30,233 bases of DNA, taken from a virus. Made by a program: the position numbers and the translations under genes. Position 1 is the first letter of the stretch; every line of letters starts with the position of its first letter. Shown here one piece after another: positions 1 through 7,191 of this stretch. A model generated the notes under the pieces. That model did not search any database and had not been told where the DNA came from. It saw only the letters and a program-made list of their open reading frames with translations. Location: positions 1 to 30,233 of IMG/VR virus record IMGVR_UViG_3300044691_000117. One strand, given 5' to 3'.

Positions 1-2
1 CC

Positions 3-290
3 ATACAGGCCAAGGTCGCCGAGGCTTATGGCCTCACGACCGCCGATATTCTTTCGCCTCGCCGTATCTATCGATTATCGTTTGCCAGGCATGTCGCGAT
101 GTATCTTTCAAGGCAGATGACGCCGTCGTTCGGCCTTCCTGAAATCGGACGGCGCTTCGGCGGCAGAGACCATACGACGGTCCTTCACGCCGTTCACCAC
201 ATCGGCCAGTTGGTCAAGATCGATCCGAGCTTCGCCGCTAAAATCGACGCGCTCAGGGCTGCGATCATCGCCGAGAGGGCAGAGCCATGA
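3..290 (+). CDS. DnaA domain IV-like DNA-binding protein, 5' end missing
   Basis: The frame is open from the left edge and stops with TGA at 288-290, giving 95 visible residues. The part GGRDHTTVLHAV closely matches the DnaA signature (G-R-D-H-S/T-T-V-x-H-A) of the helix-turn-helix that reads DnaA boxes. The preceding stretch (Y-G-L-T-T-A-D-I-L-S-P-R-R) matches the start of domain IV, where arginines contact DNA. No AAA+ ATPase part is visible, but the gene is cut, so a longer protein cannot be excluded. In phages such stand-alone domain IV proteins are thought to bind DnaA boxes at an origin or on the host chromosome; that role is inference here. It lies at the head of a replication operon, and its stop overlaps the next small frame as ATGA (287-290). 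Confidence 0.8.
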   Translation: MQAKVAEAYGLTTADILSPRRIYRLSFARHVAMYLSRQMTPSFGLPEIGRRFGGRDHTTVLHAVHHIGQLVKIDPSFAAKIDALRAAIIAERAEP

Positions 291-415
291 CTCGCATCAT
301 CAGGATTTTCACCGCCAGGATCTTACAGCGCTTAGGGAAACTGTGCCTCCGTATGGGCGCTGCCTACCTCGATCTCGCTAGGGCTATCGCCCCATGGCTA
401 GAGAAGCGGCCATGA
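287..415 (+). CDS. Small basic hypothetical protein (42 aa)
   Basis: This short frame starts with ATG at 287, overlapping the upstream stop as ATGA, and ends with TGA at 413-415, overlapping the methyltransferase ATG (412) in the same way. The chain of two ATGA overlaps is the main evidence that it is translated. The 42-residue product is basic and rich in Arg, Leu and Ile (begins MTRIIRIFTAR) with a possible amphipathic or weak membrane helix. I recognise no family. It may serve mainly to couple translation between its neighbours. Confidence 0.5.
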   Translation: MTRIIRIFTARILQRLGKLCLRMGAAYLDLARAIAPWLEKRP

Positions 416-996
416 CTGAGGACGTGCGCATGACGTGGCCCTTCGCCCCCCTTGTCCCTATGTCATATGAGGTTTTATCGGTCGATCCGCCGTGGCGATT
501 CCGAACATGGAGCGAAACTAACCAAGCCAAGTCTGCGAGTCGTCATTACGATTTGATGATGATCGACGATATCAAAGCGCTGCCCGTCGGGCAACTGGCG
601 CAGGGCGATTGCCTGCTTTTGCTATGGGCTACTGCTCCGATGTTGCCGCAAGCGCTCGATTGCATGAAGGCATGGGGTTTTGCCTACAAATCTACGATGG
701 TCTGGCGCAAGGTCACGGCGAGCGGCAAGGTCCGCATGGCAACCGGATATTGGGCGCGCTCGATGCATGAGCAAGTGCTGATCGGTTGCATCGGCAAACC
801 GCGAAAATTCTCCGCGTTCCCTTCACTGTTCGATGGCCTCGCACGAGAGCACAGCCGCAAGCCTGACGAATTTTTCAATCTGGTTGCCAAACATACCGCC
901 GGTCTCCGTCGCGCCGATGTCTTCGGCCGCCAGACGCGATCCGGTTGGGATTGCTTCGGTCACGAGTCCACCAAATACGATGAAGCCGCCGAGTAA
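412..996 (+). CDS. MT-A70 family N6-adenine methyltransferase
   Basis: The protein (194 aa) carries the DPPW catalytic motif at residues 25-28 (VDPPWRF), typical of MT-A70-type S-adenosylmethionine-dependent adenine methyltransferases. The rest of the fold also fits the family: LLLLWATAPMLPQAL, then W-G-F-x-Y-K-S-T-M-V-W-x-K, then a late region with EHSRKPDEF as in MT-A70 proteins. It should add a methyl group to N6 of adenine in DNA. Phage versions commonly alter phage DNA so that host restriction enzymes do not cut it; this role is inferred. ATG at 412 is preferred over the in-frame ATG at 394 because it forms an ATGA overlap with the upstream stop and the conserved region begins soon after. 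No restriction enzyme gene is nearby, so it is an orphan methyltransferase. Confidence 0.9.
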   Translation: MTEDVRMTWPFAPLVPMSYEVLSVDPPWRFRTWSETNQAKSASRHYDLMMIDDIKALPVGQLAQGDCLLLLWATAPMLPQALDCMKAWGFAYKSTMVWRKVTASGKVRMATGYWARSMHEQVLIGCIGKPRKFSAFPSLFDGLAREHSRKPDEFFNLVAKHTAGLRRADVFGRQTRSGWDCFGHESTKYDEAAE

Positions 997-1017
997 ATCA
1001 CAAACAGGAGGTGTCCC

Positions 1018-1593
1018 TTGCCCAGAGCCGCAAAGAAGATCGAAGACCAGATTGAAGAAACCGAACAACCGCCGGTCCCGCCGGATCATAACGGCGAGAT
1101 GGAACTGACCGAAGCGGAAAAGCGCTCGCTGCTCGTCAACGGCCTCGCCGAGATCGAGCGCCATGTCGTGGAAAAGGATCGCGTCGTCGCGCTGATCCGC
1201 TCCTCGCGCAAGCGCCTCGTCGCCAATGGCTTCAAGCCAAAGCTGATCGACTATGCGCTCCGCTTGCGCAAGAACGACGAGGCTGAAGAGATCGAGCACC
1301 GCCGCGCGGAGGCCGAGATCGCCCGCTTCCTCAATCACCCGATCGGCACCCAACCGGAATTGCCGTTCAACGTTGTGGACCGGACGCCGGCGGTTGATCG
1401 CGCGTTCATTGAAGGAGAAATAGCTGGCAGCGAGGGACAACCCTGCGCCTGCCCGCACGTTCCCGGTCCAATCGAACAGGCCTGGATCAAGGGATGGGGC
1501 CAAGGCCAGGAAACCCTTATGTCCGCGTTCAAGAAGCTCGAGGCCAAGGCGGAAGCCGAGGCTGCGGACGAAGAGGAAGGCGAAGACGCTTGA
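1018..1593 (+). CDS. GapR-like plus ribosome-modulation-factor-like fusion protein
   Basis: A TTG start at 1018 follows a near-perfect ribosome site, AGGAGGT at 1006-1012, with 5 bases spacing. The 191-aa product has three parts. Residues 1-25 are polar. Residues about 30-90 form a charged helical region (LTEAEKRSLLVNGLAEIERH, later KRLVANGFKPK and LRLRKND) resembling the GapR/DUF2312 nucleoid protein family. Residues about 125-165 hold a G-x-x-A-G-x-E-G-x-P pattern, Cys residues, and W-I-K-G-W-G-Q-G, like the ribosome modulation factor (RMF-like) domain of alphaproteobacteria. The C-terminus is acidic (AEAADEEEGEDA). Both domain calls rest on visual resemblance only. A role in DNA or ribosome binding is inference. 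It lies in the replication operon and overlaps the resolvase start. Confidence 0.55.
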   Translation: MPRAAKKIEDQIEETEQPPVPPDHNGEMELTEAEKRSLLVNGLAEIERHVVEKDRVVALIRSSRKRLVANGFKPKLIDYALRLRKNDEAEEIEHRRAEAEIARFLNHPIGTQPELPFNVVDRTPAVDRAFIEGEIAGSEGQPCACPHVPGPIEQAWIKGWGQGQETLMSAFKKLEAKAEAEAADEEEGEDA

Positions 1594-2117
1594 TCATAGC
1601 CGGATTCGACATCGCCACCACAACCGGCGCTGCGGTTCTCCGTGGCAGTACGGTTTTGCATGTCGAAGCCTTCCGCTCGCCGGGCACCGCTGACGGGCTC
1701 GTGTTCAGGAATTTCCGCCGCTGGTTCCGAAACATCCTGACTGGCCACCATGTCGAGCGCGTGGCGATCGAGCAACCCCTCGTCACCAACATCACCGCGC
1801 CCGACACAAGGCCACGGGCGCGTCCCGGCGAAACCCATAACCCCATCACCATGAAAACCTATCTGCGCCTGTACGGCCTCCGCGCGCACGCTGTGGAGCT
1901 ATGCGAGCGGCTCGGCGTCGATTGTATAGAAGTGCATCAGGGGACATGGCGGAAATCCTTCACCGGCAACGGCCGGGCCACCAAAGAGCAAACGCTGCTG
2001 ATCGCACAGCGGATCGTGCCGGGGCTGAAATCCAAGGACATTGCCGACGCGATCGGGGTGGCCTGGCATTTGAATGGCGAGCTCGCCCAGCAAAAACTGT
2101 TCGGAGACGCTGCATGA
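1590..2117 (+). CDS. RuvC-like Holliday junction resolvase
   Basis: The 175-aa protein begins with IIAGFDIATTTGAAV, the RuvC-type first strand with its catalytic Asp. VAIEQP supplies the second acidic residue and DIADAIGVAWH the C-terminal acidic pair, in the order expected of RNase H-fold resolvases. It should cut four-way DNA junctions made during phage recombination and replication, clearing branches before packaging. An ATG-only reading would start at 1494, deep inside the previous gene. A TTG at 1590 overlapping the upstream stop as TTGA fits much better: it begins right at the conserved strand and has a GAGGAAGG ribosome site about 10 bases upstream. It ends in an ATGA overlap with the next gene. 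Confidence 0.82.
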   Translation: MIIAGFDIATTTGAAVLRGSTVLHVEAFRSPGTADGLVFRNFRRWFRNILTGHHVERVAIEQPLVTNITAPDTRPRARPGETHNPITMKTYLRLYGLRAHAVELCERLGVDCIEVHQGTWRKSFTGNGRATKEQTLLIAQRIVPGLKSKDIADAIGVAWHLNGELAQQKLFGDAA

Positions 2118-2791
2118 CCACGTTTAGCGTCAAAAACTTTGAGAAATTCCAGCACTACAAGGACCGTTCTCCGCCTTGGATTAAGCTCTACAACGAGTTG
2201 CTTGACGACTACGAATTTGGGCTGTTGCCGGACGCTAGCAAGATGCATCTTGTTGCTATCTGGTTGCTAGCAAGTCGCTCCGAAAACAAAATACCATTCG
2301 ATCCGGCATGGGTTGCGAGGCGCATTAACGCCACCGAACAGGTCAACTTGAGGCTACTGGCTGATCGCGGATTTATTCTTTTAGATCAACCGCTACATAC
2401 TGCGGAGCAAGTTGCTAGCGAGCCGATAGCAGAACGCTTGCCCAGAGGAGAGGGACAAGTAGAGGATATAGAACAGGAGAGGGAGAAGCGCGATGCCGCG
2501 CTCCCGCTAGGGGATGTTCCAGCTCGGAAGGAGCGGCGTCAATCGAAAAGGGCAACCACCTTTCCCGAGGATTTTTTGCTCACCGAGCCACGCCGAAAAT
2601 ATGCTGCCGATCACGGCTTCACGGGGATCGGAGCAGAGCGCATGTTCGAGGCCTTTCGTAACCACCATCAGTCGAAGGGGACTGTCTTTGCGGATTGGGA
2701 TGCTGGTTGGCGCAAGTGGGTCAGCAACCAGGTTGCCTTCAATGAACAGCGGACTAACCGCGTCAGTGGCGGCATGGACCCGCGGTTTTGA
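2114..2791 (+). CDS. DnaT/replisome organizer-like replication protein
   Basis: The ATG at 2114 overlaps the resolvase stop (ATGA). The 225-aa product has an N-terminal region of about 85 residues (Y-K-D-R-S-P-P-W-I-K-L-Y, then M-H-L-V-A-I-W-L-L-A and N-K-I-P-F-D) that resembles the helix-turn-helix of phage replication initiation proteins. A charged linker follows at about 95-150. The C-terminal part (FPEDFLLTEPRRKYAADHGF, then FRNHHQSKGTVFADWDAGWR) is typical of the DnaT-like single-strand DNA-binding domain that helps load helicase. The gene sits directly before the primase and helicase genes, as in many phage replication operons. The likely role is origin binding and helicase loading. The specific origin is not identified. 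Confidence 0.75.
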   Translation: MTTFSVKNFEKFQHYKDRSPPWIKLYNELLDDYEFGLLPDASKMHLVAIWLLASRSENKIPFDPAWVARRINATEQVNLRLLADRGFILLDQPLHTAEQVASEPIAERLPRGEGQVEDIEQEREKRDAALPLGDVPARKERRQSKRATTFPEDFLLTEPRRKYAADHGFTGIGAERMFEAFRNHHQSKGTVFADWDAGWRKWVSNQVAFNEQRTNRVSGGMDPRF

Positions 2792-3081
2792 AAACCGCCG
2801 ACGATATCCTTCGGGAGTTTCGGATCGTTTCGCGGACGGGAAACGCGGGACGGTTCAAAACGCAATGCCCGCAATGCTCATTCCTGCGGAAAAAGAAAAA
2901 CATGCGCTGCCTAAGCGTCAAGATCGATACCGAGGGCGTGCAGTTTTGCTGCCACCACTGCAAATTCAAGGGCGGAGCTTTCTATGATAGCAAAGATACT
3001 TGGGCCAATCGGGACCAAAGCAATCGAAAGCCGCGGGCTGTGCCCGGAGACGGTCGCTCGGTTCGGAGTTTATACCGCTAA
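2788..3081 (+). CDS. CHC2-type zinc-finger primase N-terminal protein
   Basis: TTG at 2788 overlaps the upstream stop as TTGA, the same style as the TTG start at 1590. The 97-aa product shows a zinc-ribbon with two Cys pairs, C-P-Q-C and C-C-H-H-C about 28 residues apart, followed by KFKGGA, like the CHC2 zinc-binding domain that lets phage T7-type primases read their DNA template signal. In T7 gp4 this domain is fused to the Toprim primase. Here the frame changes: the Toprim-helicase starts at 2984 in another frame, and the last 30 residues of this ORF lie over it and look like noise. It could be a separate subunit, or the first part of one protein joined by a +1 frameshift or a sequence error. 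Confidence 0.7.
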   Translation: MKTADDILREFRIVSRTGNAGRFKTQCPQCSFLRKKKNMRCLSVKIDTEGVQFCCHHCKFKGGAFYDSKDTWANRDQSNRKPRAVPGDGRSVRSLYR

Positions 3082-4492
3082 ACGAAACGCGGACGGCGAA
3101 GTTGTGCCGGACGCCGCTGGCAACATCGTTACATTCCCATTCGATGAGCACGGCGTCACGGTTGCGGAAAAATATCGCGCGCCGGGAAAGAAGTTCTGGC
3201 AACGCACTGGCGGCCGCAAGACGTTTTGGAATTCGGACGCGCTCGACGATCCGGCGCTACTCGACGGACGGATGGCGCTGATTATCACCGAGGGCGAGCT
3301 TGACGCTTTGACCGCGATTGATTGCGGTTTCCCGCTCACCGTGTCGGTGCCGGACGGAGCGCCACCGGCACTGAAGGAAGGCGCGGACAAGATTGTGTCA
3401 TTGGAAAACGAAGGTACAAAATTCGATTACATGTTGAACAACAAGGCGCGGCTGAAAGCGATCAAGCGGTTTGTGATTGCTGTAGATAACGATGCGCCTG
3501 GCCAGCGGCTCGCGTCCGAATTGGTGCGTCGACTATCGGCTTCGCGTTGCCGTTTCGTGATCTACCCGGAAGGCTGCAAGGATCTGAATGACGTGCTGAT
3601 GAAGCACGGGCCGCAGACAGTCACGGCGGTTCTCAACGGGGCCAAGGATTATCCGGTCAAAGGCGTTTATCGTTTCGACGATTACCCCGACAAAAAACAA
3701 ATCGAGACGTTTTCGACCGGATGGGAAACCGTCGATCAGATATTCAAACCGTTCGTGCCGTCGTTCACGGTTGTTACCGGCGTGCCGGGTCATGGCAAAA
3801 GTTCGTGGCTGATGAATTTGCTGGTAAACCTAGCGGAGTTGCACGGCTGGAAGTCCGCAGTGTTTTCGCCAGAGATGCCGGTCGTTCCGCATTTGCGCGA
3901 CAAGATGCGGCGCATCGCGGGCCGTCGTGCCGTCCCGTATATCCACAAAGATTGCCTCGCCGATATCGACCGGTGGCTCGGCGAGCATTTCCTTTTCATC
4001 GATCATCAGGATGACGACGATTCCGATATGACGCTGGATTGGCTACTCGACCGCGCCGAGGATGCTGTGTTTCGTTATGGCATCAGGGCCTTGGTCATCG
4101 ATCCGTGGAATGAAGTCGATCACGCCAAGCGGCGCGATGAAACCATGACCGAGTATATCGCCCGCGGAGTTCGCGAACTGAAAAAGTTCGGCCGCAAATA
4201 TGAACTGGCTGTGTTTGTGGTGGTGCATCCTACCAAGGATGTTGGCAAGGACGGCAAGAGTCGCGTGCCGAGTTTGTACGATTGCGACGGCAGTGCGACA
4301 TGGTTTAACAAGCCGGACGTGGGGATCGTGATCGACCGGCCCGACGCTCGGATTGACGAGAGCACAATCTACGTAAGCAAAATCCGCTTCGAAGGCACCG
4401 GCGAAAAGGGCTCCGTCAAAATGAAATTCGACCGCGAAACATCGCGTTACGAATTGCTCGACCACAATCCGCAGCTCGACATGATCGCATGA
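2984..4492 (+). CDS. Toprim primase / DnaB-type replicative helicase
   Basis: This 502-aa protein has a Toprim domain with the acidic Glu in IITEGELDAL (E103) and the DND triad at residues 168-170 (VDNDAPG), which hold the metal ions for primer synthesis. A RecA/DnaB-type helicase core follows with Walker A GVPGHGKSS at 266-274 (Lys272) and a Walker B-like ALVIDPWNEVD. Later motifs (VFVVVHPTKD and SKIRFEGTGEKG) match the T7 gp4/Twinkle order. It should unwind DNA and lay down primers at the phage fork. ATG 2984 has GGCGGAG six bases upstream. It overlaps the zinc-finger ORF by 98 bases, so the zinc domain seems to be translated separately or joined by a frameshift. Confidence 0.92.
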   Translation: MIAKILGPIGTKAIESRGLCPETVARFGVYTAKRNADGEVVPDAAGNIVTFPFDEHGVTVAEKYRAPGKKFWQRTGGRKTFWNSDALDDPALLDGRMALIITEGELDALTAIDCGFPLTVSVPDGAPPALKEGADKIVSLENEGTKFDYMLNNKARLKAIKRFVIAVDNDAPGQRLASELVRRLSASRCRFVIYPEGCKDLNDVLMKHGPQTVTAVLNGAKDYPVKGVYRFDDYPDKKQIETFSTGWETVDQIFKPFVPSFTVVTGVPGHGKSSWLMNLLVNLAELHGWKSAVFSPEMPVVPHLRDKMRRIAGRRAVPYIHKDCLADIDRWLGEHFLFIDHQDDDDSDMTLDWLLDRAEDAVFRYGIRALVIDPWNEVDHAKRRDETMTEYIARGVRELKKFGRKYELAVFVVVHPTKDVGKDGKSRVPSLYDCDGSATWFNKPDVGIVIDRPDARIDESTIYVSKIRFEGTGEKGSVKMKFDRETSRYELLDHNPQLDMIA

Positions 4493-4504
4493 GGGGGAAA
4501 ATGA

Positions 4505-5272
4505 ATGGGCGAGAATAGCAAAATCGAGTGGACCACGCACTCATGGAATCCTTGGCTTGGGTGCCAGAAAGTATCGGCTGGCTGTGATCATTGCTATGCG
4601 GAAGCGCTGATGGACAAACGCTACCACAGGGTCGAATGGGGTCCGCACGGCGAGCGCAAGCGCACCAGCGCAGCGAATTGGAAGCTGCCATTGCGGTGGG
4701 CCAAGACAGTGCGGGCTACAGGCGAGCGTCCGCGCGTGTTCTGTGCGTCTTTGGCTGACGTGTTCGATAATCAAGCGCCTGATGTTTGGCGCTCCGATCT
4801 GTTCGCGTTGATCGAGGAAACGCCAGAGCTTGATTGGTTGCTGCTTACCAAGCGGCCGGAAAACATCGGCAAGATGCTTTGGCCGAAGTGGGATTTGAAA
4901 ATTCCGAGCAACATCTGGCTCGGCACCACCTGCGAGGATCAAGCGGCATTTGATCGTCGCTGGCCCATTCTTCAGCAATTTCACGTTCGCGTTCGGTTCA
5001 TCAGCTACGAGCCTGCGATCGGCGAATTGACGATGGCGAAGCATACGATCAAGCCGGATTGGCTGATCTGTGGAGGCGAGTCCGGTCAAGGTCATCGCGC
5101 GATGCCGGCGCACTGGGCCTACCGGATCATGGACGAATGCGTGGGAAATTTCGTTCCGTTCTTCTTCAAGCAGATGGCCGGCAAGAAGCCGATCCCCGAT
5201 GATTTGCTCGTCAGACAATTTCCAATGCCGCTTGTACCGCGTCCAACTTCGCTCGCATCACTGGGAATTTGA
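4505..5272 (+). CDS. Phage Gp37/Gp68 family protein (DUF5131)
   Basis: The 255-aa protein opens with MGENSKIEWTTHSWNPWLGC, the hallmark of the phage Gp37/Gp68 family (DUF5131). Three cysteines follow as C20-x6-C27-x2-C30 (GCQKVSAGCDHCYAE), resembling the iron-sulfur triad of radical SAM enzymes, though spaced unlike the usual CxxxCxxC. Other family marks are VFCASLADVFD, WLLLTKRPEN, WLGTTCEDQ and ICGGESGQGHRAM. The chemical reaction is unknown; a radical-type nucleic-acid reaction has been suggested only by fold similarity. ATG at 4505 is chosen because the ATG at 4501 reaches a stop after five codons. GAGGGGG at 4491-4497 serves as ribosome site. Confidence 0.85.
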   Translation: MGENSKIEWTTHSWNPWLGCQKVSAGCDHCYAEALMDKRYHRVEWGPHGERKRTSAANWKLPLRWAKTVRATGERPRVFCASLADVFDNQAPDVWRSDLFALIEETPELDWLLLTKRPENIGKMLWPKWDLKIPSNIWLGTTCEDQAAFDRRWPILQQFHVRVRFISYEPAIGELTMAKHTIKPDWLICGGESGQGHRAMPAHWAYRIMDECVGNFVPFFFKQMAGKKPIPDDLLVRQFPMPLVPRPTSLASLGI

Positions 5273-5273
5273 A

Positions 5274-6224
5274 ATGGCCTACAGCCTGCCAAAGATCGAA
5301 TGGGACACAGAAAAAATCGTCGCTTGGGCGTACCAGGAAGAATTATCCAAGCGCCAAACCTCATCGGCAGAAGGCATCTGGGACCGCATCCTCGAGGACG
5401 GCCAGCGTGGCGGGATCGATCCGGGCCACGGCGCAGCGCAGCGCTACCCCCATTTCGGCTTGCCGGACCCGGACGCGATCGTGGTTGAAAATGCCGTGGC
5501 CTGTCTGGAGGATACCATCATCGACTGGCCGCAGAGTTTTGACGCCATCGCGGGAGACCTCGGCGCGCTGGTCACGGTCAACGACATGACGCGGCAGGGC
5601 GGGAAGGTAACGAGGCCGAAGGCCGCCGGATGGGGCAGGGCTGGCGCGAAGGCTATCAAAGCCTGGTGGGGTGACAAGGATGAACAGCCGGTCGAGGACC
5701 GCCCGCGCGATGTGCTGATGGTCGGAGGCTTGCGCACGGCGGCGCTGGTGACAATGCACGCGGTGCGCGGGACGCGGCCGGACTGGGTCGAGGAGCACCC
5801 AAAGCCCTCCATGGTATCGGCGTCCCGAGGCCCGAACGCCCATGTCGTCGGGGATTGCCGCGGGAAAAACCTCTACTCGATTGGGGCCTATTGCCCATTA
5901 AAATGGTCGCCATCGCCGCTGTCGATCATATCAAGCCGGGCCGAATATGTCGCGTGGCACCACGGGCTGGTGGAATTATCGCGCATGCTGTTGCTGGCGA
6001 AATTCTCAGCGCTGCCGCCGCGGGCCTCGGCAACCCCGTGGCTGGACCGCGACGAACAGGGCGAACCGGAATCGCATCTGAGGCCGGTTCTGCCGACGGC
6101 ATTCAACTCGGTAAGCGGGTGGGGAACGCTGCCTCTGGCGCCGTTGCGGGGGCGCATGGGACCACCGTTGCGAGCAAGGAAGGCTGGCCCGGTGCGCTAT
6201 CTCGACAAATGTGGCAATGGGTAA
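5274..6224 (+). CDS. Conserved phage hypothetical protein (316 aa)
   Basis: ATG 5274 follows the previous stop (5270-5272) with only one base between. The product has 316 residues, is rich in Trp and Pro, and shows repeated W-D/W-G motifs near the N-terminus (IEWDTEKIVAWAYQEE) and a middle region W-G-R-A-G-A-K-A-I-K-A-W-W. A C-terminal part after residue about 230 (YVAWHHGLVELSRMLLLAKF) looks helical. No signal peptide or membrane segment is clear. I do not recognise the family. Its position directly behind the DUF5131 gene suggests joint expression. Non-specific DNA-related or packaging helper roles are possible but unsupported. Confidence 0.65.
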   Translation: MAYSLPKIEWDTEKIVAWAYQEELSKRQTSSAEGIWDRILEDGQRGGIDPGHGAAQRYPHFGLPDPDAIVVENAVACLEDTIIDWPQSFDAIAGDLGALVTVNDMTRQGGKVTRPKAAGWGRAGAKAIKAWWGDKDEQPVEDRPRDVLMVGGLRTAALVTMHAVRGTRPDWVEEHPKPSMVSASRGPNAHVVGDCRGKNLYSIGAYCPLKWSPSPLSIISSRAEYVAWHHGLVELSRMLLLAKFSALPPRASATPWLDRDEQGEPESHLRPVLPTAFNSVSGWGTLPLAPLRGRMGPPLRARKAGPVRYLDKCGNG

Positions 6225-6229
6225 CTGAA

Positions 6230-6406
6230 ATGGCAACCGTTTTCGTCGTGTATCTGGAGCACGGTGACAATTTTAAGGACTGCAGCGAACCATTATTTGC
6301 TTTTGGCTCTCGCAGGAAACTCGATGCATTCATTGCCGAGCGTAAGCTGAGCGAGCCAACGGTTGATTATTTGGATGTCGAGCTCGATGTGGATGAGGAC
6401 AAATAA
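6230..6406 (+). CDS. Small hypothetical protein (58 aa)
   Basis: ATG 6230 follows the previous stop by five bases, in the context GTAACTGAAATG, which recurs at 8321-8332 before another gene. The product is 58 residues, acidic at its end (DVELDVDEDK), and begins with a beta-strand-like MATVFVVYLEHGDNF. It resembles small phage proteins of unknown role. No motif allows a functional call. Confidence 0.55.
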   Translation: MATVFVVYLEHGDNFKDCSEPLFAFGSRRKLDAFIAERKLSEPTVDYLDVELDVDEDK

Positions 6407-6555
6407 GATTACAACAGCTATGTTCAGGGCGGGTCTCAAAGCTTGGTACGATTACGACAGTAGATTTGAAAGTGAAGAGGAATTGCATGCGAGCGATGTT
6501 AGAAGCGATGATGGAAGCCCAAGCGGGCGGGTAACAAACAAACGGGAGGTTGATT
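6407..6555 (+). other. Short gap with doubtful micro-ORFs and the ribosome site for the next gene
   Basis: Two small frames could be read here: ATG 6420 to 6617 (65 aa, no ribosome site, overlapping the next gene) and ATG 6487 to 6534 (15 aa, MRAMLEAMMEAQAGG, with AGAGGAA upstream). Neither shows family features. The strong GGGAGGT at 6544-6550 is the ribosome site of the following gene. No terminator-like hairpin was seen. Confidence 0.3.
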
Positions 6556-7191
6556 ATGAGAGCAGCAAAACTTGGCGAAGCTTTGGCAGACGCGGGAATT
6601 CATCCGCGCGATGTTGAATTTGATATTGCCATCGCGAAATATCTGAATTCAGGCGGCACGATTGAGGGCGCGCTTGCTCGCCTCAATGCTGCCGCTGCGC
6701 GAATGCCGGGGATGGGCCAGGCGGCCAGTGCATATGAGTGCCACCTCACAGATGCCCAGACCCGGCAGCAAGTTGAAGATGGCGGGGCCATACCCGTTGA
6801 GCCGCAAGGCCAAAGTGCAGTTGCCCTGTCATCTTCATCCACTCCGGACAGGGAGGGCCACATTCGCGGTGCCAATCTTGGCCACCTCCCCGCTGCCCAG
6901 CCTGTCCGCGAGCCATCCCGCACCGAGCGCGGCCTGAGCTCAATCAAGCTCGTGCAGTCGACTATCCAAAAGGGATTGCTCGAACTTCGAAAGACGTCAG
7001 ACGGTCGCTCTTGGGGAGCGGTGGGCTGGCATGAACTCGACGGCATGGATAGGGACGGCGCCATTGCGCGGCTGATCAAGTCGGGCGTCAATCCCCCGAA
7101 AAATCAACACGCTGAACTTCGCTCATTCCTATCAAACAAACAGTTCGAGGAAATTTGCAATGCCGCGAAAAAGCAAAACGATTTCGTTTGA
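6556..7191 (+). CDS. Hypothetical protein upstream of the IS110-like gene
   Basis: ATG 6556 lies five bases after GGGAGGT (6544-6550), so this start is preferred over the TTG at 6550. The product has 211 residues. Residues 1-55 are helical (KLGEALADAGIHPRDVEFDI, then a G-G-T-I-E-G-A-L-A-R-L segment). Residues 60-130 are a polar, low-order linker. The C-terminal 75 residues form a compact basic region with S-W-G-A-V-G-W-H-E-L-D-G-M-D-R-D-G-A-I-A. It ends 32 bases inside the next gene, whose IS110-like product it may partner with. I cannot assign a family. Confidence 0.6.
   Translation: MRAAKLGEALADAGIHPRDVEFDIAIAKYLNSGGTIEGALARLNAAAARMPGMGQAASAYECHLTDAQTRQQVEDGGAIPVEPQGQSAVALSSSSTPDREGHIRGANLGHLPAAQPVREPSRTERGLSSIKLVQSTIQKGLLELRKTSDGRSWGAVGWHELDGMDRDGAIARLIKSGVNPPKNQHAELRSFLSNKQFEEICNAAKKQNDFV

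Noticed and set aside
823-1503. 226-aa - strand frame
   Set aside because: It lies over the methyltransferase and the GapR/RMF-like gene, has no family features, and the + strand genes are well supported.
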